A program made the position numbers and the translations under genes. Under the pieces are notes generated by a model. It had not been told where the DNA came from, did no database searches, and saw only the letters and a list, made by a program, of their open reading frames with translations. Positions 40,809 through 46,591 of a stretch of DNA of 46,591 nt are shown in pieces. The stretch comes from a virus. Numbering within the stretch: the first letter of the stretch is position 1; every line of letters starts with the position of its first letter. The DNA lies in the IMG/VR virus record IMGVR_UViG_3300047287_000318, positions 1 through 46,591 of that record; one strand, given 5' to 3'.

Positions 40809-41434
40809 TTGTTCCAGTCAAGAGCTTCGCCTATGATAGGAAACTGCTCGACAAATATTTTCCTGCACTCAATAGCAATTTCCCTGTGCTCCAATTGAGT
40901 TTCTTTAGAGCTTCGCAATTCTATATAGTGAATCCACGACCTTAGTGTTGAATGCATGTACAGAGTCGTTGGCGTGCAAAGCGGAAGAATTCGACGAGCA
41001 GTTTCTTTCGCTACGCCCTGCATGAGCATTGCTTCATACACGCCATAAGCCTTGCCGATAATGTTTCCTGCCGCAGAGCGAAAACGAATTTCATCATCTT
41101 CTGGCAGATCGTCAAAACTGTTCTGACGATTCTTATCGTCCTGCCGCCTAAATGCAGGAATTTGAGCTGGCTTAGTTTGTGCGTAGCGAGTAGAAAATTC
41201 GCTAAAGCTGAAGCTGCGATGACGAATAATTTGAGCTGCAATATCTCGCTCAGTTTCTATTTTTAAACACATTGAAGCCATTTCAAACGGCGAAATATGC
41301 TTATGCTCAAGCAAGTAACGAAGAAGTTTTGGGCCGGTCTCCCAGTTGTCTTCATTTTTAGGATTACTTACTCTCGCAATTTTTACGATTAACTTTTCTG
41401 CATCTGGTGTGCAGTGAACAAGCTCAACCCTCAT
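40793..41434 (-). CDS. thyX: Flavin-dependent thymidylate synthase
   Basis: 213 residues from ATG at 41434 (MRVELVHCTPDAEK, the usual start; an ATG seven codons upstream is possible). The ThyX signature RHRSFSFSEFSTRY is at 71-84, HKHISPFEMASM at 45-55, and the C-terminal RSWIHYIELRSSKETQLEHREIA pattern binds dUMP/FAD. Makes dTMP from dUMP with FAD and methylene-THF without needing dihydrofolate reductase. It works with the dcd product and the dNMP kinase. Confidence 0.93.
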   Translation of the reverse strand: MRVELVHCTPDAEKLIVKIARVSNPKNEDNWETGPKLLRYLLEHKHISPFEMASMCLKIETERDIAAQIIRHRSFSFSEFSTRYAQTKPAQIPAFRRQDDKNRQNSFDDLPEDDEIRFRSAAGNIIGKAYGVYEAMLMQGVAKETARRILPLCTPTTLYMHSTLRSWIHYIELRSSKETQLEHREIAIECRKIFVEQFPIIGEALDWNKCQDL

Positions 41435-41588
41435 CTTTCGCCCTCTCTCTTTCAATGAAACGCTGAGTCAGCGCGTACTGTGCAAAGGCAACATGCGATG
41501 CAGCAGCTTGCTTATTTGCAGGCGCCATAGGAAAAGACTCTTTCCAGTATTTCTGGAAGAGTTCTTCAAGTGTCATGTTGTCAGGCAT
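41424..41588 (-). CDS. Small protein of unknown function upstream of thyX
   Basis: 54 residues with a strong ribosome site (AGGAGG 4 bases before the ATG): MPDNMTLEELFQKYWKESFP then MAPANKQAAASHVAFAQYAL. It overlaps thyX by 11 bases and the upstream gene by 8. Predicted helical; no family recognised. Confidence 0.65.
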   Translation of the reverse strand: MPDNMTLEELFQKYWKESFPMAPANKQAAASHVAFAQYALTQRFIERERAKDEG

Positions 41589-41736
41589 TTGCCTCCTCCT
41601 CTTTATTCATGTACTTGTCAGCAAGACCCGTGTAAAGCATGTAGAACTCATGCCCTTTCTTGTTGCGCCCATCCTTAAAGAACCAGCGATCAAGCCGTTC
41701 TTGTTTTTTGTTCTCTTCAATCGGATCAATAAGCAT
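41581..41736 (-). CDS. Small charged protein of unknown function
   Basis: 51 residues from ATG at 41736: MLIDPIEENKKQERLDRWFF then KGHEFYMLYTGLADKYMNKE. A longer frame from GTG at 41808 exists, but it would run through the whole end of the upstream gene, so the ATG just after that gene's stop is preferred. Overlaps the next gene by 8 bases. Confidence 0.6.
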   Translation of the reverse strand: MLIDPIEENKKQERLDRWFFKDGRNKKGHEFYMLYTGLADKYMNKEEEANA

Positions 41737-41737
41737 G

Positions 41738-41893
41738 TCAACGAGTGCTGTGTTTTTCGATCCAGCGAGCCGCCTGGGCGCACCGCCACCCATAACAGGC
41801 AGCGGCACGCACCAGAGCCCTCAGATTGACGTTCAGGGACGCCTCTGGGTTCCAGACCGCCTTGATAATGACATCTGTTTCAGCGTCAGTCAT
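41738..41893 (-). CDS. Small protein of unknown function
   Basis: 51 residues: MTDAETDVIIKAVWNPEASL then NVNLRALVRAAACYGWRCAQ, ending WIEKHSTR. Starts inside the last codons of the upstream gene (8-base overlap); the next ATG follows one base after its stop. Helical and protein-like; no family recognised. Confidence 0.55.
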   Translation of the reverse strand: MTDAETDVIIKAVWNPEASLNVNLRALVRAAACYGWRCAQAARWIEKHSTR

Positions 41894-42038
41894 CGGCCGT
41901 CAGGAGCACTGCCTGACCGTAATAGGGCGCAAGGTCGCTGTTCATTAAAAGATGACGAGCCTCAACAATCGAGGTCGCATGAATCGGACGGAAGATGTTT
42001 AGATTTGGGATGTGAAACACGAAACGCTTGGTTTTCAT
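41886..42038 (-). CDS. Small protein of unknown function
   Basis: 50 residues: MKTKRFVFHIPNLNIFRPIH then ATSIVEARHLLMNSDLAPYY. It looks like a small alpha/beta protein. It overlaps the membrane-protein frame upstream by 77 bases in another register and the downstream gene by 8, in keeping with the compact nest here. Confidence 0.55.
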   Translation of the reverse strand: MKTKRFVFHIPNLNIFRPIHATSIVEARHLLMNSDLAPYYGQAVLLTADD

Positions 42039-42159
42039 TTTCTGAGTGAGAACTGTTGTGATGCACAACATAAGAGATGTGCGAGTAAAAGATAGCAGCA
42101 AAAGAAGCCGATGCAATTGCAAAGCAAATAATGTTTGCAATTTTGTCACGAAGGTTCAT
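41962..42159 (-). CDS. Small single-span membrane protein
   Basis: 65 residues, ATGA-coupled to the MazG-like gene: MNLRDKIANIICFAIASASF then AAIFYSHISYVVHH, one membrane span near residues 8-27. The C-terminal 26 residues overlap the next gene in a different frame and are Ser/His/Lys-rich, so they may be unconstrained. Confidence 0.5.
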   Translation of the reverse strand: MNLRDKIANIICFAIASASFAAIFYSHISYVVHHNSSHSENENQAFRVSHPKSKHLPSDSCDLDC

Positions 42160-42539
42160 TTGACTAAATCAATGAGGGTCGGCGGCTTGTAGTTCGGCCC
42201 TTTCAGCACCTTACCGTCCTCCCTTCTCATAACTTTTCCATCCTCGCCAACCTTGCTCATATTGCTAATGAAGACTCGATGCAATGCCTCATCGAGATCC
42301 CAGCCAAGATATTCAGCCATTTGATAGCAGACGAAGACAAGATCTGCTAGTTCCTTGAGAAAATCTTCTCTTGCTTGCACTGAGCCGCGACTTCCTTCGT
42401 ATGAAAAGCTCGCGACCATTACCTCGTTATATTCTTCCCTGATCAGAAGTCGTTGCAAATCAAATTGATCTCGATTCCATTTATTTGGAAGCTCAAAAAT
42501 TTCGCGGAATTTACGTGCCTGTTCTTGTGGAGTTTGCAT
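42156..42539 (-). CDS. MazG-like nucleotide pyrophosphohydrolase
   Basis: 127 residues from ATG at 42539 (MQTPQEQARKFREIFELPNK). An earlier frame start at 42581 would place the terminator at 42552 inside the gene, so it is rejected. Metal-binding helices REEYNEV (34-40) and KELADLVF (62-69) give the ExxE...ExxD pattern of all-alpha NTP pyrophosphohydrolases. The end with NMSKVGEDGKVMRREDGKVLKGPNYKPP is typical of the phage/bacterial HisE-MazG-like branch. It probably hydrolyses (d)NTPs; phage MazG proteins are often discussed as altering nucleotide or alarmone pools. Confidence 0.8.
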   Translation of the reverse strand: MQTPQEQARKFREIFELPNKWNRDQFDLQRLLIREEYNEVMVASFSYEGSRGSVQAREDFLKELADLVFVCYQMAEYLGWDLDEALHRVFISNMSKVGEDGKVMRREDGKVLKGPNYKPPTLIDLVK

Positions 42540-42551
42540 GGTTGAAATGGC

Positions 42552-42579
42552 AAAACAAAGGCCCCGCCGAAACGGGGCC
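42552..42579 (-). terminator. Rho-independent terminator after the cyAbrB-like gene
   Basis: On the minus strand, GGCCCCG pairs with CGGGGCC over a 6-base loop, followed by TTTGTTTT. It ends the transcript of the upstream cluster before the MazG-like gene. Confidence 0.88.
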
Positions 42580-42601
42580 AATTTGTCAGGGGAGAATCGG
42601 A

Positions 42602-43138
42602 TCAGAGATCCAGATCGTCACCCTCATCAGCGGCGTCTGCGCTGCCCTCAAAGGCCGTCAGAACGATCTTGCCAGCCTCGGCAGTCACTTGCACCTTGGA
42701 GCCGGGACCGAAGCCAGCAATGCTGCTGTGACGGTTGCCGACGACGCAGTTGCCGGTCTTGCCAACGGTGATCACGGGCTGACGACCACGACGAGTGGTG
42801 TAGGAACGGCGATTAGTCGGAGGCACATAGCCAGTGCTCGCCTCAGTCATTGCCTTGAAGAAGGCAGGCTTGTGATAACGGGTTTCGGTTTCGCCCGTTT
42901 CAGAATCAGTTACAAGGGTGTAGTAACCGGTAGAGAAAAGAACTTCCTCAATGGGATCTTCTTTGTGAGCGCCAACATAGTCAAGCAGTGCTTGACCAGT
43001 CATTTTGTCGCCCTTGACTTTGGTTTTACCAACTTCAAGAGTTTCGATTTCTTCGACTTCAGGAGCGAGAGTTGCAGGTGCCATTTCAGAATCAATTGGA
43101 TCTAGGACGTTTTCTGCGCCCTGTTTTTTGCGAGCCAT
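42602..43138 (-). CDS. cyAbrB-like transcriptional regulator
   Basis: 178 residues from ATG at 43138 (MARKKQGAENVLD). Residues 45-105 (KMTGQALLDYVGAH ... STGYYTL ... RYHKPAFFKAMTEASTG) and 115-160 (TRRGRQPVITVGKTGNCVVGN then GFGPGSKVQVTAEAGKIVLT) follow the cyanobacterial AbrB pattern: an N-terminal 'GkaLl..v....' helix region, then a swapped-hairpin domain with 'sV...GNllIG.aY...l.l.pGd.f.i.lg.k.i.L'. In cyanobacteria cyAbrB proteins control nitrogen/carbon uptake genes. The C-terminus is acidic (DEGDDLDL). It is GC-rich and host-like in codon use, followed by a strong terminator, so probably highly expressed. Confidence 0.75.
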   Translation of the reverse strand: MARKKQGAENVLDPIDSEMAPATLAPEVEEIETLEVGKTKVKGDKMTGQALLDYVGAHKEDPIEEVLFSTGYYTLVTDSETGETETRYHKPAFFKAMTEASTGYVPPTNRRSYTTRRGRQPVITVGKTGNCVVGNRHSSIAGFGPGSKVQVTAEAGKIVLTAFEGSADAADEGDDLDL

Positions 43139-43202
43139 GTCGGCGGGTGTGGTTGACCTGTACAAAGTAGCACAGCAACCAGGCTCTTGCAAGTATCCCC
43201 GG

Positions 43203-43742
43203 TTAGGGGGCAAATACAAAAGCCGCCCCGCTCGCTGCCGCTTCATTCAGACGAGTCACTGTTACGTGAACGCCAGGAACGCCATCAGGCTTGCAAAAAA
43301 GCTTGGTGGAAGACGCGGAGACAATTAAGGCGTCGTCATCGTAACATACTTTTGTAAGAGCGTCACCACAAGCTCGTAACAGTTTGTCGGCGTCTCCCAG
43401 CTTGCTGTGAAACACGGGAGCGTTCGATTTCAGCTCGCCCTTGCTGTTGAAGTGGTATTTCGGGCGAGGCATGTAGAAGACGGCGTGAAGGGTGTATAGG
43501 CCGTCTGTGCGCCACATGTTCGGGCGCAGGATCAGGGCCATCTTGCCGATCTTGCTGCGCCACTCATGCAGCCCTTTCGACTGCTCCACCATTGCTACAG
43601 CGACGCGCTGTTTGCCGTTCGCGTCTGTCCATGTGCGGCCAAAAGCGCTCTTCGACCCTTGAGTTTCAGGTTTACCCGAAACGAAGAAAGAGAAGCTCTG
43701 CTCAGCGCAGTCTTCAAAGTTGCTCAGCAGTTTCAGAGTCAC
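43203..43742 (-). CDS. RusA-like Holliday junction resolvase
   Basis: 179 residues from GTG at 43742. SGKPETQGSKSAF (22-34), VEQSKGLHEWRSKIG (52-66), FYMPRPKYHF (89-98), then GDADKLLRACGDALTKV with Asp117, 119 and 127, and YDDDALIV with Asp135-137 form the RusA acidic active site. It would cut branched DNA during replication or recombination, as in many phages. It overlaps the upstream gene by 29 bases. Confidence 0.82.
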   Translation of the reverse strand: MTLKLLSNFEDCAEQSFSFFVSGKPETQGSKSAFGRTWTDANGKQRVAVAMVEQSKGLHEWRSKIGKMALILRPNMWRTDGLYTLHAVFYMPRPKYHFNSKGELKSNAPVFHSKLGDADKLLRACGDALTKVCYDDDALIVSASSTKLFCKPDGVPGVHVTVTRLNEAAASGAAFVFAP

Positions 43743-44454
43743 TTGTCTGTTGATCTGCTTTGTAAAGCTCGATCAACTTAGCGATCATCGCACGAATCTG
43801 ATGCTTTTGAAATCGCTTATAAAGTTTTTCAGCAATAACTTCGCAGCCCTCTACAGTTGCATATTTTAAATGCTTGATTGGTTTTAGCGTTTCTACTTTA
43901 TTTCTTAGCAGATAATGATCGCAGCACTCAAATACATCTTTGAATTTTCTTCCTGCGCCTACGTCTTTTAACAAATGCGGATAACTATTGTACAACATAT
44001 CAAGTAATTTAACTGCTTCATACTTTCGCATCTTGTGATTGCTTGACATGTATCGAATACATGTTCTCAGTCTTTTGTATTGAAAATATTCTTCAGGAAA
44101 GTCAAAGCGATCATCCTCGTTCTTCAGCCATGAAATCATCTTTCCCGCATATTGACTTTGCGTTTTATCTTGTATTGCTACTCGCGTGCAATTTCCAAGA
44201 AACTGATTGATGCTATTTGTCTTGATTCCAAGCCCGTAATTTGTATTATAAAAAAAATCAAGTATGCCACTGAGTTTAACGTCTTTCCCGGTAAGCGTTT
44301 TATACCCAAGAAAAGTTTTTCTGCTCAGTATTTTGCACATAACTACGAAAAACGGTTCGGAGTATTGCCCGTTCATCACAGTTGACAAATGCAGCCTGGC
44401 CTCGGCAACCAGGCGTGCATCGTAAAAAATGTCGTCTTTACCGCCTTGCATCAT
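43714..44454 (-). CDS. Protein of unknown function
   Basis: 246 residues (MMQGGKDDIFYDARLVAEAR; start at ATG 44454 or 44451). Largely helical and basic, e.g. QYAGKMISWLKNEDDRFDFPEEYFQYKRLRTCIRYMSSN and VIAEKLYKRFQKHQIRAMIAKLIELYK. There are no recognisable motifs. It is AT-rich, unlike the RusA and cyAbrB genes downstream. Tight overlaps with dNMP kinase (17 bases) and RusA suggest a DNA-metabolism role, by association only. Confidence 0.7.
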   Translation of the reverse strand: MMQGGKDDIFYDARLVAEARLHLSTVMNGQYSEPFFVVMCKILSRKTFLGYKTLTGKDVKLSGILDFFYNTNYGLGIKTNSINQFLGNCTRVAIQDKTQSQYAGKMISWLKNEDDRFDFPEEYFQYKRLRTCIRYMSSNHKMRKYEAVKLLDMLYNSYPHLLKDVGAGRKFKDVFECCDHYLLRNKVETLKPIKHLKYATVEGCEVIAEKLYKRFQKHQIRAMIAKLIELYKADQQTSDSETAEQL

Positions 44455-44989
44455 CAACTGCTAGATCAATCTTTGCGCGAAACTCTTCAATTGTTCCACT
44501 GTTTTCGATGATCCTATCAAATCCATGCCACTTATCTAGCCCGCCCTCAGATGCGTGCGACCCGTTGTAGCTTGCGGATGGCCGAACAATTTGCCACATT
44601 TCGCCACCCATTGCTTTTACCGCCTGTGCTTCGTTTTCAAAGCGCACATCATCAACGATAACTCGATCATGTTTTTCCGCCCTTGCTTTCCAGGCGCGAA
44701 TCCAAACATCTTCGCAAACCCAATTCCTTCCCCATTCCGTACCAAGTGTTTGCAATAAATAACGAGAGCTTGCGTTTAATTCTGGTATTACAGCAGCTTT
44801 ATCAACCCACGCCAATTTAAGAGCTTGCTCTTTTTCGTATCCAAAACTCATTAGAAATTCCGTGACCATTCTTTTTAATGGTTCCGCAAAACTAACTGGT
44901 TGAAAGCCTTTATGTACAAGCACAGTTGCCGCAAGTGTTTTCCCAGATTGCGGAGCTGAGCTGTAAATACCGATTAGTCGCTTCGACAT
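44438..44989 (-). CDS. Deoxynucleoside monophosphate kinase-like protein
   Basis: 183 residues. P-loop IGIYSSAPQSGKTLAAT (6-22) with the first Gly of the Walker A replaced by Ser/Ala, a SFAEPLKRMV segment, LLQTLGTEWGRN, RVIVDDVRFENEAQAVKAMGG and HASEGGLDKWHGFDRIIEN. This is the phage dNMP-kinase layout (T4 gp1-like/DNMK). It would phosphorylate dNMPs including dTMP from ThyX. It starts about 30 bases before the terminator of the SSB gene, so it begins a new transcript. Confidence 0.8.
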   Translation of the reverse strand: MSKRLIGIYSSAPQSGKTLAATVLVHKGFQPVSFAEPLKRMVTEFLMSFGYEKEQALKLAWVDKAAVIPELNASSRYLLQTLGTEWGRNWVCEDVWIRAWKARAEKHDRVIVDDVRFENEAQAVKAMGGEMWQIVRPSASYNGSHASEGGLDKWHGFDRIIENSGTIEEFRAKIDLAVDDARR

Positions 44990-45016
44990 TGCATTTTTGC
45001 GTGCATTTCAGGATAC

Positions 45017-45040
45017 AAGAAAACCCCCATTACGGGGGTT
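45017..45040 (-). terminator. Rho-independent terminator upstream of the dNMP kinase gene
   Basis: On the minus strand, AACCCCC pairs with GGGGGTT over a 5-base loop, followed by TTCTTG. It closes the nuclease-SSB transcript after a 210-base trailer. Confidence 0.85.
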
Positions 45041-45250
45041 CTCAAGCTTGGACTTACGGGCTTTTTATCTTAGTGAGGCCCAGAAGCCAGACTTATCGGC
45101 CGGAACCACCTCACTCCGCGATCAGACCCCGATGCGTTGCGAACGCCGTGACTTGCTCACTACCGCCTGGCCCGAGCAGTAGAAGTGTTGGCGAGGGGGA
45201 GACAAAACAGTGAGGACAGGAATCAATGCTCACCGTGCCCTGCCAAGTAA
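45041..45250 (-). other. Gene-poor, GC-rich trailer between SSB and its terminator
   Basis: No convincing gene on either strand. A 40-residue minus-strand frame (45111-45233, GTG start) begins SIDSCPHCF but has no matching second Cys pair. The stretch could hold a small RNA or the remains of a gene; nothing decisive is visible. Confidence 0.4.
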
Positions 45251-45622
45251 TCAGAACGCTACATCTTCATCAACAGAAGCTTTTTTGCCTTTGCTGCTTG
45301 AGTAACGCTCTTCGCCAGGACCACTATTTTCAGGAATGCTGAATTGATAGCCTTCCATGTAAGTAACAATGTACTTGTTACCATCTTTTTTGGTCTTTTC
45401 GGCAATCTGCTTTACGCCACCAGTAATTGTTACTTGGCGCCCATCTTCATTGACATACTTTTGCAGAACGTCAATTTTCTTGCCGTAGAAAGTAGCGTTG
45501 ATGAAATTGGTCTGTTTGCCGTTGATGGTTTTAGCGCGAATGCAAACTGTTGCGTTACGCCCGTACTCGCCTTCCTCAACTTTGATTTCGCCTGTCGTGT
45601 AACCGGTGGCTGTAATGATCAT
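45251..45622 (-). CDS. ssb: Single-stranded DNA-binding protein
   Basis: 123 residues. An OB-fold pattern (IITATGYTTGEIKVEEGEYGRNA, FINATFYGKKIDVLQKYV, GRQVTITGGVKQIAEKTKKDG) and an acidic tip DEDVAF (118-123) like the DDDIPF tail with which SSBs recruit partners. It coats single-stranded DNA in replication and recombination. ATGA-coupled to the nuclease upstream. Confidence 0.85.
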   Translation of the reverse strand: MIITATGYTTGEIKVEEGEYGRNATVCIRAKTINGKQTNFINATFYGKKIDVLQKYVNEDGRQVTITGGVKQIAEKTKKDGNKYIVTYMEGYQFSIPENSGPGEERYSSSKGKKASVDEDVAF

Positions 45623-46374
45623 GATTCGATGAGCCTTGGAAAAGTTGTGTTTTCTAAAGAACAGTAAGCCTTGAAGCGCTCGATAAATTCTTGCGCTGCA
45701 GCTTTTAGCTCCTGCTTGTTCAGGACATGAATGTGTGGTTCACGCCAGTCGTAGCAAATGCAGATTACACCTTGAGTTATCTCCGTGTCAAGTTCTCCGC
45801 GCTTCACGGCAAGATTATGAGCAAGTGCGTAAGCGGCAATTTGAATTTCTGCCTCTTTGTAATGAGATATTGACTTTGGTTTCTTTTTGACGCCCTCCTC
45901 TTTGTATGAGCGTACGGTTTTCCAGTCCCAGATGCTGTATTCGCCCTCCCAGAAGAGCCTTGCGTCAGCAGTTCCTGCATAGCCAAGATGACAATGAAGA
46001 ACTTCTTCGATTAAAAATGATGGATGACTAACACCGTGCTTAAAATTATTTTCTTTGATAATCTCAAGTACAGGTTGTAAATACGTCATATACTCTGGAA
46101 CGTTATATGAGATCATTTCATCCATACTCGCATGATCCATTCTGTGCTTTTGTGCATCACCAAAGAACGAGAGTTCAGTTTCTGAGTGAATAATTGTTCC
46201 TCTGCGCTGCGCTCGCTCCATGATGTCTTGCCAGTTCGGCTCCATTTGGCGCCAAATTTCAAGACCCTTTAACTTGTTTGGATTGAACAGTTCTGCTGTT
46301 CTACCAAGAACAGAACTAACCGAGATGTATTCGGTATCTTCTTTTGTATAAATACCAGATTTAGGATGGGTCAT
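45619..46374 (-). CDS. PD-(D/E)XK nuclease (Cas4/RecB-like)
   Basis: 251 residues from ATG at 46374 (MTHPKSGIYTKEDTEYISVS); a TTG 29 codons upstream would lie inside the preceding gene. Motifs: RRGTIIH (His63), IEEVLH (Glu123/124), GYAGTADAR (Asp137), IWDWKTV (Asp150...Lys152) and AEIQIAAYALAHN (Gln178, Tyr182), the RecB-family order H-E-D-[DE]xK-QxxxY. There are no Cys for an iron-sulfur cluster, so it is an exonuclease of the phage type rather than a true Cas4. Together with SSB it probably prepares single strands for recombination. Confidence 0.82.
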   Translation of the reverse strand: MTHPKSGIYTKEDTEYISVSSVLGRTAELFNPNKLKGLEIWRQMEPNWQDIMERAQRRGTIIHSETELSFFGDAQKHRMDHASMDEMISYNVPEYMTYLQPVLEIIKENNFKHGVSHPSFLIEEVLHCHLGYAGTADARLFWEGEYSIWDWKTVRSYKEEGVKKKPKSISHYKEAEIQIAAYALAHNLAVKRGELDTEITQGVICICYDWREPHIHVLNKQELKAAAQEFIERFKAYCSLENTTFPRLIES

Positions 46375-46591
46375 TTCTCTGCTGTGGGATGAATGGCAAT
46401 TGTACTTTGTTTTTTTGCTGAGCGCAACTACCTGTGTTTTCCTGCAGTCTTGCGTTAACAAGCCTCCAATTGATCTCGACCTGTCTGCCTGTCGGCCATG
46501 TAACTTCGCCCCGTAGAACCGTTACCTCTGCTGGCTGAACAGTTGCAAAACGTATCTTGCAAGAATTGCATATTCTGATTCGATGCCAATC
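46361..46591 (-). CDS. NrdR-like zinc-ribbon protein (5' end beyond the window)
   Basis: The minus-strand frame is open from the right edge to TAA at 46361, 76 residues, with no start inside. RIRICNSCKIRFATVQPAEV resembles the second half of the NrdR-type zinc ribbon (RrR.C..C..RFtT.E). The first Cys pair would lie outside the window. The rest (EINWRLVNARLQENTG) is helical. Overlaps the nuclease start by 14 bases, so the two are coupled. Likely a small DNA-binding protein. Confidence 0.6.
   Translation of the reverse strand, partial: DWHRIRICNSCKIRFATVQPAEVTVLRGEVTWPTGRQVEINWRLVNARLQENTGSCAQQKNKVQLPFIPQQRNDPS

Noticed and set aside
41581-41808. Longer start (GTG at 41808) for the small gene ending at 41581
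   Set aside because: It would overlap the upstream 51-residue gene over most of that gene's second half; the ATG at 41736 directly after that gene's stop fits better.
45619-46374. True Cas4 or CRISPR association for the PD-(D/E)XK nuclease
   Set aside because: There are no iron-sulfur cysteines, no cas neighbours and no repeat-spacer array in the window.
46462-46591. Joining the right edge to base 1 as a circular genome (ATG at 46583 would be in frame with the portal)
   Set aside because: The opposite strand there codes the zinc-ribbon protein, only a truncated portal start would result, and terminase and replication genes are missing, so the ends are not expected to meet.

Overview
This window is an interior piece of a tailed, long-tailed (siphovirus-type) bacteriophage genome. 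Its host is most likely a cyanobacterium of the Synechococcus/Cyanobium kind. The cyanobacterial signs are a group-2-like sigma factor with the marine/freshwater Synechococcus N-terminal pattern, a homologue of the cyanobacterial cyAbrB regulator, and several small protein families that I know mainly from cyanophages. Both ends are open. The portal gene runs off the left edge, and a zinc-ribbon gene on the minus strand runs off the right edge. No terminase, DNA polymerase, primase or helicase is present, so the complete genome is larger than this window.

Left part, plus strand, 1-9463: head and neck genes in canonical order. These are portal, scaffold-like protein, three tiny lysine-rich proteins, major capsid protein, head-tail connectors, tail terminator and tail tube, then a conserved virion surface protein and a tail assembly chaperone whose second half is probably reached by a +1 ribosomal frameshift. 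Four clear intrinsic terminators punctuate this block (after 2474, 4348, 7504 and 9472). Capsid and tail-tube genes are GC-rich in codon usage, as expected for highly expressed genes matched to a GC-richer host.

Middle, plus strand, 9537-20014: a 1633-residue tape measure, lambda M/L/K/J-like tail-tip genes chained by 4-base overlaps, and two further proteins that look like tail-tube paralogues.

20039-36305, plus strand: an unusually long adhesin region. It holds two giant repeat-built fibre proteins (1169 and 1326 residues), fibres of 766 and 503 residues, a collagen-like protein, small fibre-associated proteins, three consecutive paralogous polyglycine adhesins and a short fibre-associated protein. 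A three-gene mini-cassette and a holin-like gene lie inside it. The lysis region follows (36311-37913): a membrane protein, a small unknown protein and a two-domain endolysin.

Right part, minus strand, 46591-37914: early/metabolic genes running leftward. They are zinc ribbon, PD-(D/E)XK nuclease, SSB, dNMP kinase-like protein, an unknown protein, RusA-like resolvase, cyAbrB-like regulator, MazG-like pyrophosphohydrolase, a nest of overlapping mini-genes, ThyX, HNH endonuclease, zinc-ribbon protein, dCTP deaminase, tRNA-Ile(UAU), a tRNA with anticodon UAA, a possible small protein, and the sigma factor. Together they supply dUMP/dTMP (Dcd, ThyX, dNMP kinase), clean up nucleotides (MazG), process recombination and replication intermediates (nuclease, SSB, RusA) and probably redirect host transcription (cyAbrB-like protein, sigma factor). 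Sigma and endolysin end back to back with no gap. No gene-free stretch exceeds 300 bases; the longest is 44990-45250.
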